Below, piece after piece: positions 1 through 9,616 of a stretch of DNA of 64,000 bases. The DNA lies in assembly GCF_001463705.1 (NCBI RefSeq), contig NZ_BBWH01000040.1:62001-126000 (forward strand), written 5' to 3'. Each line of letters begins with the position of its first letter. Within the stretch, counting starts at the first letter, position 1. This DNA is from Aureimonas sp. AU12 (GTDB taxonomy: Bacteria; Pseudomonadota; Alphaproteobacteria; Rhizobiales; Rhizobiaceae). A program made the position numbers and the translations under genes. Below the pieces are notes generated by a model. The model had not been told where the DNA came from and did not search any database. It saw only the letters and a program-made list of their open reading frames with translations.

Positions 1-1359
1 GGCACCGCTCGCACCAAGCGCGCCGCGATCGTCGGGCAATGGCCGGATTTCGCGGTGGCCCGCGAACGCGGCAAGGCGATCAAGGACCATGTCGTCGCCC
101 ATCTCAGCCATTACCTCGCCGAGTTCGAGCGCAATGCGGCGGCGAACGGTGCGGTGGTGCATTACGCCTCGACCGCCGACGAAGCCTGCCGGATCGTCGT
201 CGACATCTGCCGGTCCGTGGGGGCGCGCGAGGTGACGCGCTCGAAATCCATGCTCGGCGAGGAGATCGGCCTGCCGCACGCGCTGGAGGAGGCCGGCATC
301 GGGCGCACCGAGACCGATCTCGCCGAGCATATCGTGCAGCTCGCGGGCGAGCGCCCCAGCCACATCATCTGGCCCGCCATGCACAAGACGCGCGAGCAGA
401 TCTCGGTGCTGTTCAAGGCCCATCACGCGACGCCGCACACCGTCGAGACGCCCGAGGCCATGGCGACCTCGGCGCGGCGGCACCTGCGCCAGCGCTTTCT
501 CGATGCCGATGTCGGGATTTCCGGCGCCAACTTCCTCGTCGCCGACACCGGCTCGGTCTGCACCGTGACGAACGAGGGCAATGCCGAGATGACGACGACG
601 CCGCCGCGCGTCCACATCGTCACGGCCGGCATCGAGAAGCTGGTGCCCTCGGTGGGGCATGCCGCGATGATGCTGCGCCTCCTCGTGCGCTCGGCCACCG
701 GGGCAGCGCTGACGCAGTACACGACCTTCCACACCGGGCCGAAACGCGCCGGGGACCTCGACGGGCCCGACGCGTTCCACATCGTCCTCGTCGACAACGG
801 CCGCACCGAGATGCTGGCCGGCGAGGAGATGCGCGAGATGCTGCGCTGCATCCGCTGCGGCGCCTGCATGAACCACTGCCCGGTCTTCAACCATATCGGC
901 GGCCACGCCTATGGCGGCACCTATCCCGGCCCGATGGGCGCGGTGCTCACCCCCGTCTTCGACGGGTTGACGATGCAGACGCGCGACCTCGCCCATGCCT
1001 GCACCCTCAACGGACGCTGCCGCGAGGTCTGCCCGGTCGACATTCCCCTGCCGACCCTGATCAAGGGCTGGCGCACACGATCCTGGCGCGAGGGACTGGA
1101 GCCGCGCGCGATGCGATCCGGGCTCGGGCTCTGGCGCTTCCTCGCGCTGCGGCCGCGCCTCTTCCGGCTGGCCCTGGGGTCGGGGGCCACGGCGCTGCGG
1201 CTGCTCGGGCGCGGGCGCGGGCGCATCCACGCCTTGCCGGCGCTCGGCGCCGGCTGGACGCGCTACCGCGACATGCCCGAGCCCCCGCCCGGCCCGACCT
1301 TCCTGGAGGCCGAAGCGGCGCGCCAGCGGATCGCCGGTCGAGGAGAGAAAAGCCGATGA
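1..1359 (+). CDS. lutB: LutB-type iron-sulfur protein of lactate oxidation (5' end outside window)
   Basis: The reading frame is open from base 1, so the N-terminus lies upstream of the window. The visible 452 residues carry the LutB (YkgF) pattern: an N-terminal LUD-type domain, then two ferredoxin-like cysteine clusters, CIRCGACMNHCP and CTLNGRCREVCP, which should hold two 4Fe-4S clusters. LutABC oxidises L-lactate to pyruvate in the cytoplasm, with LutB as the electron-transfer subunit. The stop overlaps the start of lutC (ATGA), so the two are translationally coupled. LutA would be expected just upstream, outside the window. The family assignment is firm; the substrate is inferred from the family. 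Confidence 0.92.
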   Translation, partial: GTARTKRAAIVGQWPDFAVARERGKAIKDHVVAHLSHYLAEFERNAAANGAVVHYASTADEACRIVVDICRSVGAREVTRSKSMLGEEIGLPHALEEAGIGRTETDLAEHIVQLAGERPSHIIWPAMHKTREQISVLFKAHHATPHTVETPEAMATSARRHLRQRFLDADVGISGANFLVADTGSVCTVTNEGNAEMTTTPPRVHIVTAGIEKLVPSVGHAAMMLRLLVRSATGAALTQYTTFHTGPKRAGDLDGPDAFHIVLVDNGRTEMLAGEEMREMLRCIRCGACMNHCPVFNHIGGHAYGGTYPGPMGAVLTPVFDGLTMQTRDLAHACTLNGRCREVCPVDIPLPTLIKGWRTRSWREGLEPRAMRSGLGLWRFLALRPRLFRLALGSGATALRLLGRGRGRIHALPALGAGWTRYRDMPEPPPGPTFLEAEAARQRIAGRGEKSR

Positions 1360-1994
1360 GCGCGCGCGCCACGATCTTCGCGGCGATCGAGGCGGCGATC
1401 GGCCCGGCGGGCGATCCCGCCGCGATCCGGGCCGAGGCGCTTGCACTTCTCGCCGAACCCCAGCGCGTGCGCCCCGTCCTGCCCGCGGGCGACCTGCCCG
1501 ATCTCTTCGCCGCCGCGGTGACGCGCCTGCCGCCGGGCGCCTCGAGCGAGCGGATCGCGGACCTGTCCGACCTGCCGGCGGCCGTCGCACGGCATCTCGC
1601 CGGCCTGAGCCTGCCGCCGTCGCTGAAGATCCAGCCGGTGCCCGATCTCGCGGATCTCGACTGGGCGGCTTCCGGCCTGCAGCCGGTGGAGGCGGTGGAC
1701 GACTGCGTGTCGATCTCGCTCGCCGAGACCGCCATCGCCGAGACCGGCAGTCTCGTCCTGCGCTCGGGGCCGCGGATGGGGATCCTCGACGCGTTCCTGC
1801 CGCTGCATCACCTCGTCGCGGTGCGCGCCGCGCGGATCGTGCCCTATCTCGAGGACGCGGTGGCCGAGGCGGATCTGGCCAGCACGCGCAACCTCGTGGT
1901 GGTCACCGGCCCGAGCGGCACCACCGACATCGAGGGAAGCCTGGTGATCGGCGTCCACGGCCCGGCGACGCTGCACATTCTCGTGGTCGGCTGA
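1356..1994 (+). CDS. lutC: LutC-type lactate utilisation protein
   Basis: A 212-residue LUD-domain protein (DUF162, YkgG family) that pairs with LutB in L-lactate oxidation. The start is the ATG overlapping the lutB stop, preceded by GGAGAG at 1342-1347. The C-terminal half has the family pattern: an acidic SLAETAIAETGSLVL segment, then GTTDIEGSLVIGVHGP near the end. Length is normal for LutC. A terminator hairpin follows about 40 bases downstream, so lutC probably ends the operon. The molecular role of LutC within the complex is not well defined in the literature. Confidence 0.9.
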   Translation: MSARATIFAAIEAAIGPAGDPAAIRAEALALLAEPQRVRPVLPAGDLPDLFAAAVTRLPPGASSERIADLSDLPAAVARHLAGLSLPPSLKIQPVPDLADLDWAASGLQPVEAVDDCVSISLAETAIAETGSLVLRSGPRMGILDAFLPLHHLVAVRAARIVPYLEDAVAEADLASTRNLVVVTGPSGTTDIEGSLVIGVHGPATLHILVVG

Positions 1995-2032
1995 CGCGCA
2001 ACGGCTTCGCGGGCGCAGCCGAGCGGCGAACC

Positions 2033-2054
2033 CGGCGCTTCTCGCCGAGTTTTT
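2033..2054 (+). terminator. Intrinsic terminator after lutC
   Basis: Stem CGGCG (2033-2037), loop CTTCT, stem CGCCG (2043-2047), then AG and five T's (2050-2054). It lies between lutC and the convergent response regulator gene, and its T-run is on the lutC strand. Confidence 0.7.
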
Positions 2055-2064
2055 CCATAGATGG

Positions 2065-2463
2065 CTAAAGGCTGGACGGGGCGAGCAGCCCCTTCAGCGC
2101 GGCGTGCAGATCGGTCGCGGAATAGGGCTTGCGCAGGATCTCGGTTCCCGTCGGCGGGCCATCGGTGCCGTCGAGGAGATTAGGGTTTCCGGTGGCGAAC
2201 AGCACCGGCAAGGCCGGCAGGACCGCCCGCAACCGCCCAGCGAGCGCCGATCCGTCCATATCCGGCAGGCTGACGTCGAGGATCGCGGCGTGGAAGTGCT
2301 CGCCCTCTTCGACGCAGCCCAGCGCTTCCTGGCCATCGCCGACGTCGCGCACCTCGAAGCCGGCGTCCTCGATCCATTCGGCGGTGAGCGCGCGGATCAT
2401 CGGATCGTCCTCGACGAGAAGCACCTTGCCCAAACGCGTCGGCTCTTGTTCGGACCCTGTCAT
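2065..2463 (-). CDS. Single-domain response regulator (CheY-like receiver)
   Basis: A 132-residue receiver domain with no output domain. Visible key residues are the acidic pair D19/D20, the phosphoacceptor D63 in AILDVSLPD, and the conserved lysine K112 in LRKPYS. It is transcribed divergently from the LOV hybrid kinase, whose own C-terminal receiver ends in a similar NKPYS motif. The natural inference is that this protein takes part in the same phosphorelay, either as a phosphate sink or as the diffusible output. The partner is inferred from position only. Confidence 0.85.
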   Translation of the reverse strand: MTGSEQEPTRLGKVLLVEDDPMIRALTAEWIEDAGFEVRDVGDGQEALGCVEEGEHFHAAILDVSLPDMDGSALAGRLRAVLPALPVLFATGNPNLLDGTDGPPTGTEILRKPYSATDLHAALKGLLAPSSL

Positions 2464-2585
2464 CGCCGCATGCCATCCATATCTAGAAGCCGTCCGCGAG
2501 GACGCCCGGTTTCCTCGGGACCTTCGTGTGTCGGTGAGGCATAGGCCTTTCCCGGCGGGGAAGTAAACGACATCACAAGGCTTTC

Positions 2586-4214
<1,629 letters not shown>

Positions 4215-4306
4215 GCCTGGCAAGGCCGGTCGCCGCAGGCACACGGGCTGCCGTGCGCCGCGGCGCCGCTTTGACGAACGATCCCGGCTGGGGCATGGGA
4301 TCGGCC

Positions 4307-5716
4307 ATGTGGTCCGAACCCGTCGAATGCCCCGATCCGATCGAAGCCGCCGCGCGCCTTCGCGCGCTCGGCGGGCTGGCCTTTCTCGACAGCGCCGTGC
4401 CCGGCGGCGCGAACGGGCGTATGAGCATTCTCGCAGCCGCGCCCTGCGCCGAATTCACGGCCGACGGACACGGCGCGCGCTTTGCCGGCAAACCGCTGGC
4501 GGGCGCTCCCTTCGAAGCCCTCGACGCGCTCCTCGCCCGTTACCGCCTGGCGCCCGAACCCGGCTGGCCATCGTTCGCCGGCGGCTTTCTCGGCGTGATC
4601 GACTACGAGGCCGGCCATTGGGCCGAACCGCGGACGCAGGCCCCCGGCTTCGATCCCACGCGCACCCTCGTCTCGCTCGGCCTCTACGACACCGCGCTCG
4701 TCCTCGACCACACGGACGGATCGGCGCGGCTCGTCGCCACCGGCTTCTCGGCGACGCTCGACGCCGCCTCGCCGCGGAGCGATCGCCGCGACCGGGCGCA
4801 GGAGCGCCTTGCCCTCTTCCGCGAGGCACTGGCGCGCCCGGCGCCGGCGCACGCCCCGCAAGTCACACCCGAGCCGGACTGGCGCAGCGACCGCGACGAA
4901 CCCGCCTATGCCGCGATGGTGGAGCGGGTACGCGAGGCGATCCTGCGCGGCGACATCTTCCAGGCCAACGTCTCGCGCGAGATCGCGGCCCCCTGCCCGC
5001 CCGGCCTCGACCCCTTCGCCTTCTACCGGCGCCTGCGAACCGAGAACCCGGCGCCCTATGCCGCCTATCTCGAACGCCCCGGGTGCACGATCGCGTCGAG
5101 TTCGCCCGAACTCTTCCTGCGTCTGCGCGGCCGCGCCGTCGAGACCCGGCCGATCAAGGGCACGCTGCGCCGATCCGCCGACCCGCGGGAGGACGAGGCG
5201 CTAGGCCGCGCGCTGGCAGTGTCGGAGAAGGACCGCGCCGAGAACGTGATGATCGTCGATCTCTCGCGCAACGACCTTTCGCGCGTCTGCGAGGGCGACA
5301 GCATCGAGGTGCCGACGCTCTGCGGCCTCGAAAGCTTTGCCGGCGTCCATCATCTCGTCTCCGTCGTGACCGGCCGGCTGAAAGCCGATCTCGGGCCGGG
5401 CGCGCTCGTGGCGGCGACCTTTCCCGGCGGCTCCATCACCGGCGCACCGAAGATCGAGGCGATGATGGTGATCGCGCGCGAGGAAGGACGCCTGCGCGGC
5501 CTCTATTGCGGCTCGGTCGCCGCCTTCTCGGCGACGGGGAATGCCGACCTGTCGATCGCCATCCGCACCGTGACGTTCGAGGCGGGAACCGTGCGGTTCG
5601 CCGCGGGCGGCGGCGTCACGGTCCTGTCGGAGGGCGCGGCGGAGTACCGGGAGACGCAGACGAAGGCCGAGCGGATTCTCGCCGCCTTCCGCCCGCCGGT
5701 GCCCGCCGGTCGATGA
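4307..5716 (+). CDS. pabB: Aminodeoxychorismate synthase component I
   Basis: A chorismate-binding enzyme of about 469 residues that makes 4-amino-4-deoxychorismate for folate synthesis. The motif PIKGT, with the lysine used by PabB rather than the PIAGT of anthranilate synthase TrpE, supports PabB. Other family motifs are FQANVSREI, DLSRNDLSRV and GGSITGAPK. I chose ATG 4307, which has GGGA six bases upstream; ATG 4295 and TTG 4271 are in-frame alternatives. The stop overlaps pabA (ATGA), so the two subunits are coupled. No pabC lyase gene follows in this window. Confidence 0.9.
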   Translation: MWSEPVECPDPIEAAARLRALGGLAFLDSAVPGGANGRMSILAAAPCAEFTADGHGARFAGKPLAGAPFEALDALLARYRLAPEPGWPSFAGGFLGVIDYEAGHWAEPRTQAPGFDPTRTLVSLGLYDTALVLDHTDGSARLVATGFSATLDAASPRSDRRDRAQERLALFREALARPAPAHAPQVTPEPDWRSDRDEPAYAAMVERVREAILRGDIFQANVSREIAAPCPPGLDPFAFYRRLRTENPAPYAAYLERPGCTIASSSPELFLRLRGRAVETRPIKGTLRRSADPREDEALGRALAVSEKDRAENVMIVDLSRNDLSRVCEGDSIEVPTLCGLESFAGVHHLVSVVTGRLKADLGPGALVAATFPGGSITGAPKIEAMMVIAREEGRLRGLYCGSVAAFSATGNADLSIAIRTVTFEAGTVRFAAGGGVTVLSEGAAEYRETQTKAERILAAFRPPVPAGR

Positions 5717-6321
5717 TTCTCGTCCTCGACAATTACGACAGCTTCGTCTTCAACCTCGCGCGCTACCTGGAGCGGCTCGGCGCCGAGCCCCATGTCGTGC
5801 GCAGCGACGCGATCGATTGCGACGCTGTCGCCGCTTTGGCCCCGCAGGCGATCGTCATCTCGCCCGGCCCCTGCGGCCCCACTGAAGCCGGCATCTCGCT
5901 CGACGTCGTCAGGCGTTTTTCGGGCGTTCTCCCGATCCTCGGCGTCTGCCTCGGGCATCAGGTCATCGGCGCGGCCTTCGGCGGCTCCGTGGAACGCGCC
6001 GTCCAGCCGATGCACGGCCGGGCGTCGGACATTCGCCATGACGGCGCCGGGCTGTTCGCCGGCCTCGCCCAGCCGATGGTGGCCGGGCGCTACCACTCGC
6101 TGATCGTTCGCGAGACGGCGGCGATGGCGAACGCGCTCCATGTGGATGCCCGATCGAGAGAGGGCGAGATCATGGCGCTGCGCCACCGCCAGCATTCGAC
6201 CTTCGGCGTCCAATTCCATCCGGAATCGATCCTGACGCCTGATGGCGATCGCCTGCTTGCGGCCTTCCTGCGGCAAGTTGCCACGGCGTCGGAATCGGAT
6301 GAGGCACGTCATATTCCGTGA
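5713..6321 (+). CDS. pabA: Glutamine amidotransferase, aminodeoxychorismate synthase component II (PabA/TrpG type)
   Basis: A 202-residue class I glutamine amidotransferase that releases ammonia from glutamine for its partner. The nucleophile is C79 in GVCLGHQ, and the His-Glu pair is in FHPESIL. The start overlaps the pabB stop by four bases, which argues for partnership with PabB, though this family (TrpG/PabA) can serve both folate and tryptophan synthesis. Length is normal. Confidence 0.9.
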   Translation: MILVLDNYDSFVFNLARYLERLGAEPHVVRSDAIDCDAVAALAPQAIVISPGPCGPTEAGISLDVVRRFSGVLPILGVCLGHQVIGAAFGGSVERAVQPMHGRASDIRHDGAGLFAGLAQPMVAGRYHSLIVRETAAMANALHVDARSREGEIMALRHRQHSTFGVQFHPESILTPDGDRLLAAFLRQVATASESDEARHIP

Positions 6322-6741
6322 CGCGGCCGCCGAGGCGGCGAACCCCTTATCCACAGCACAGGTCTTAGCCGAGACCGGTTTTGGGCATCCTCTTCCAGCA
6401 ACGCTTCGAATACAGTGCTCCATCATGAGCCGCCGACAGTCCGGCCGGGGTCACGGCGAAGCATCGCTCCTTCCACCCATCGAACCCGATTGCCGTCAGT
6501 GCTCGAAACTATGGGCGACGGCGCGTAGCAACTTCCTCGCTCAGCATTCAGGTTCGCGCCGCTCTCACCTATGACGGTTCCACAGACTGGCACCCGCTTG
6601 AAAGCTGGCGGACGCCAGCGAGACGCCCCGCGCAACCCACCCGCGCAGGCTGTAACCACTGGCGCCAAAGGGCTTGGAGGTAGAATCGTTGGCCAGCTTA
6701 TAAATGGTTTAATGCGCATGCCGGCTGGCGTCGGGCATAGA
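6322..6741. other. Intergenic region without a supported gene
   Basis: Short open frames exist on both strands, but none has a convincing start, ribosome site or family motif. The stretch has a less GC-biased codon pattern than its neighbours. A perfect DnaA-box sequence TTATCCACA lies at 6347-6355, alone. TATAAA at 6699-6704 with TTGGAG at 6674-6679 (19-base spacer) is a weak promoter candidate for the MarR gene. Confidence 0.5.
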
Positions 6742-7254
6742 ATGAGAATGAACGAACGCCTCAGCCCCTCGGACATCGCCGTGCAGAATATCGCCACCGC
6801 TTCCGCGTCGCCAGCGGACACGGGCGGGGGTCTCGTGCCCTCGCTTCTCTCCATCTCGAAGTCCACGCGCGCCTATCTGGCGCTGCTTCTCGTGGAGATC
6901 GATCTTCACCCCGGCCAGGATCAGCTGATCGTGCGACTGGAGCCGGGTGAGGCCGTCAGCGTCTCGGCGCTGGCCGAGCTTCTTGCGGTGCGCCCGTCCA
7001 CCGTTTCGAAGATGCTCGACCGCCTCATCGAGAAGAACCTCGTACAGCGCGCCTCCAACAGCGCCGACGCGCGGCGCACGATGGTGTCGCTGACGCCGGG
7101 GGGCGAGGCGATGAAACTCCAGATCCGCAGCATCTGGAGCAAGCTCGAGGGCGAACTGTCCGCATCGATGGTCGCCGACGACTACCAGCGCATGATGGCG
7201 GCGTTGCAGCAGGCCGACGGGCTTCTCGCCACGAAGCTTCGACGCCTTCGCTAA
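6742..7254 (+). CDS. MarR-family transcriptional regulator
   Basis: About 170 residues with a winged helix-turn-helix: the recognition region SVSALAELLAVRPSTVSKML is followed by the wing SADARRTMVSLTPGG, typical of MarR. These proteins are dimeric DNA-binding repressors or activators, often responding to small aromatic ligands. Several in-frame ATGs lie upstream (6571, 6712, 6718). I prefer 6742 or 6748 because the residues before them look non-coding. No ligand or target can be read from the sequence. The glucan operon follows on the same strand but across a 280-base gap with a hairpin. Confidence 0.85.
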   Translation: MRMNERLSPSDIAVQNIATASASPADTGGGLVPSLLSISKSTRAYLALLLVEIDLHPGQDQLIVRLEPGEAVSVSALAELLAVRPSTVSKMLDRLIEKNLVQRASNSADARRTMVSLTPGGEAMKLQIRSIWSKLEGELSASMVADDYQRMMAALQQADGLLATKLRRLR

Positions 7255-7266
7255 AGCATCGTCGTG

Positions 7267-7299
7267 GGCTCGCTTGAGAGCGCGTACGCGCTTCGAGCC
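7267..7299 (+). terminator. Hairpin after the MarR gene
   Basis: Outer arms GGCTCG (7267-7272) and CGAGCC (7294-7299) enclose inner arms AGCGCG and CGCGCT around TA. There is no T-tract, so it may be a terminator-like or 3'-stabilising hairpin. Confidence 0.4.
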
Positions 7300-7534
7300 A
7301 ACAGACTGGAGACGCACCATCCGTAAATGACGGTGGATCGTCACATTTCTGCTGCCTCCCTGCGGCTTAAGACCTTTGACAGGCGACACGGGAGCGGCGA
7401 AGGGTTCCCGGCGCTCCAAGGATGCGGCCGGAGCGATCACGGTGGGTCGAACGGGCATGCTAGGCAGGTCCGGCCATCTCGCATATGCTCACGGTCGCGC
7501 GCCGACGAACAGGAAGAAGACTGCCATTTCCGTG

Positions 7535-9178
7535 ATGAGATCATCGCCTCCCTCGCGACGCACCCTGTTGAAATACGGCCTGAGCGGGACCCTTGCGCTC
7601 CTGTGGTCGCAGGCCCGCGCCCAGGAGCCGGCCGCAGCGCCGGCGCCGGCAGTGCCGGCGCCCGATGCGCCGGCCGCCCCGCCACCGGCCGCACCGCCTC
7701 CGACGTCGGTCGATCTCAACGCCTTCAGCTTCGACGCGCTGTCGGCGGCGATGCGCAACCGCGCCGCGGTCGCCTACCAGCCGCCGACCGACACGCTGCC
7801 CCAGCCGATCGAGGATCTCGACTACGACGGCTATCGCCGCATCCTCTATCGCCGCGACCAGACGATCTGGGCCAACGAAGCGCTGAACTTCCAGATGCAG
7901 GCCTATTTCCCGGGCTTCCTCTACAAGGACACGACGCAGCTCTTCATCGGCAACGGCACGCAGTTCCAGCCGCAGGTCTTCTCGGGCGCGAATTTCGAGT
8001 TCCTGGCGCCGCTCGACCCGTCGAACTACCAGTCGCTGCAGCTGCCGGGCGTCGCCGGGTTCCGCCTGAACTTTCCGCTCGACCGGCCCGACCTCTACGA
8101 CGAGCTCGTCTCGTTCCTCGGCGCCTCGTATTTCCGTGCGCTCGGCATGGACAACCGCTACGGGCTTTCCGCCCGGGGCCTTGCCCTCAACACCGCCACT
8201 GCCGCGGCCGAGGAGTTCCCGCGCTTCACCTCGTTCTACATCGTGAAGCCGCAGCCGGGCGAGGAGACGATCCAGATCTTCGCCGAGCTCGACAGCCCGA
8301 GTCTGGCCGGCGCCTACTCCTTCACGCTGAAGCCGGGCACGCAGACGATCATCGACGTCGTGGCGCGCCTGTTCTTCCGCAACGAGGTCGAGCGGCTCGG
8401 CGTCGCGCCGCTGACGAGCATGTATCATTTCGGCGAGAACGACCATAACGGGCGCGAGGACTTCCGCCCCGAGGTCCACGACAGCGACGGCCTGTTCCTG
8501 CTGCGCCCCAACGGCGAGCGGCTCTGGCGCCCCCTGAAGAACCCGGACGAGCTCGCCCTATCCTATTTCGGCGAGACCTCGCCGAAGATGTTCGGCCTTC
8601 TCCAGCGCGACCGCGACTTCTCACATTACGAGGACGTCGAGGCCCATTACGAGCTTCGCCCCTCGCTGATGATCGAGCCGATGGGCGACTGGGGCCGTGG
8701 CCTTGTGCAGCTCGTCGAGATCCCGACGGAGTCGGAGGTCAACGACAACATCGTCGCCTTCTGGGTGCCCGAGGAGAAGCCGAAGGCCGGCTCGCAGTTC
8801 GAGTTCCGCTACCGGATGCACTGGGGCTTCCTCGAGGAGGCGCAGACGCATCAGGCGATCGTCGCCGGCACCTATGCGGGGGTCGGCGGCAATGGCGCCG
8901 ACACCGCCGACACGGCGCTGCGCCGCTTCGAGATCAACTTCGCCGGAGGTACCGCCGCCAACCTGCCCGCCGATGCGGTGATCACGCCGATCGTCGACGT
9001 GCCGGAGACGGCGCGTCTCGTCCACAGCGGCATCGCGCGCCTGCCGGGTGGCGGCTGGCGCCTGTCGATCGAACTCGAGAAGCTCGACGCGACGCCGGTC
9101 GAGCTGCGCGCCAAGCTGTCGTTCAACCAGCGCATCGTCAGCGAAACCTGGCTCTACCAGTGGACCGGCCGCCCGTGA
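7535..9178 (+). CDS. opgG: Periplasmic glucan biosynthesis protein, OpgG/OpgD (MdoG/MdoD) family, Tat-exported
   Basis: A protein of about 547 residues acting in the periplasm to shape osmoregulated beta-glucans made by OpgH. The chosen ATG places a twin-arginine signal at the N-terminus: SRRTLLK (R8/R9), a hydrophobic segment, and a cleavage site after ARA. A Pro/Ala-rich linker follows, then the family core, which starts near SFDALSAAMRNRA and includes YHFGENDHNGREDFRPEVHD. A Tat signal is known for E. coli OpgD, whereas OpgG uses Sec, so the G versus D name is uncertain. The stop touches the next gene (TGATG). Longer in-frame starts upstream would bury the signal. Confidence 0.9.
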   Translation: MRSSPPSRRTLLKYGLSGTLALLWSQARAQEPAAAPAPAVPAPDAPAAPPPAAPPPTSVDLNAFSFDALSAAMRNRAAVAYQPPTDTLPQPIEDLDYDGYRRILYRRDQTIWANEALNFQMQAYFPGFLYKDTTQLFIGNGTQFQPQVFSGANFEFLAPLDPSNYQSLQLPGVAGFRLNFPLDRPDLYDELVSFLGASYFRALGMDNRYGLSARGLALNTATAAAEEFPRFTSFYIVKPQPGEETIQIFAELDSPSLAGAYSFTLKPGTQTIIDVVARLFFRNEVERLGVAPLTSMYHFGENDHNGREDFRPEVHDSDGLFLLRPNGERLWRPLKNPDELALSYFGETSPKMFGLLQRDRDFSHYEDVEAHYELRPSLMIEPMGDWGRGLVQLVEIPTESEVNDNIVAFWVPEEKPKAGSQFEFRYRMHWGFLEEAQTHQAIVAGTYAGVGGNGADTADTALRRFEINFAGGTAANLPADAVITPIVDVPETARLVHSGIARLPGGGWRLSIELEKLDATPVELRAKLSFNQRIVSETWLYQWTGRP

Positions 9179-9531
9179 TGGTCCGCACTCTACCGCCTCA
9201 GGGACCGGGCGCCTCCGTGGCGCTCGCCGAACCGGCCGAGCCGGGCCACGCGGTGGACCGGTTCTTCGACACGCGGCCGGTCGGCGCCCTCGTCGGACGC
9301 CCGGATCTGTCGGAAGAGGACGTGCTGGCGGCGATCGCCGAACGGCTCGCCTTCGACGGTCGCACCGGGCCGGAGCCGCAGGTGGTGATCGAGGCGGCAC
9401 GCCTCGGCAAGCGCAAGGCGCTGGCCTTCCTGCGCAAGCTGGTGCTGCCGCCGCCGCGCTCGCGGCTCGAGATGCCGGTGCAGCCGATCCTGCGCGAGCA
9501 CCTGACGAACGGAACCGGCGGCGCGCATTGA
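9178..9531 (+). CDS. Hypothetical 117-aa protein between opgG and opgH
   Basis: Starts one base inside the opgG stop codon (TGATG), so it is translationally coupled and likely part of the glucan operon. I recognise no domain. The protein is soluble, with charged helices around LSEEDVLAAIAERLAFDG and a basic AARLGKRKALAFLRK segment. E. coli OpgH has a long cytoplasmic N-terminal region that the OpgH encoded here lacks. This small protein could be a separated counterpart, but I see no clear sequence match, so that is speculation. Confidence 0.7.
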   Translation: MVRTLPPQGPGASVALAEPAEPGHAVDRFFDTRPVGALVGRPDLSEEDVLAAIAERLAFDGRTGPEPQVVIEAARLGKRKALAFLRKLVLPPPRSRLEMPVQPILREHLTNGTGGAH

Positions 9532-9616
9532 TCGCGCTGGCGACCGCGACCCTTTCCAAGCCATCGCCCGCCCCGACCGGCGCGGGCGACATGAGACCCA
9601 CCGAGCGAGACCGGCC

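Noticed and set aside
6423-6866. 147-codon minus-strand frame overlapping the MarR gene start
   Set aside because: No ribosome site, no recognisable domain, and it overlaps a well-supported regulator gene.
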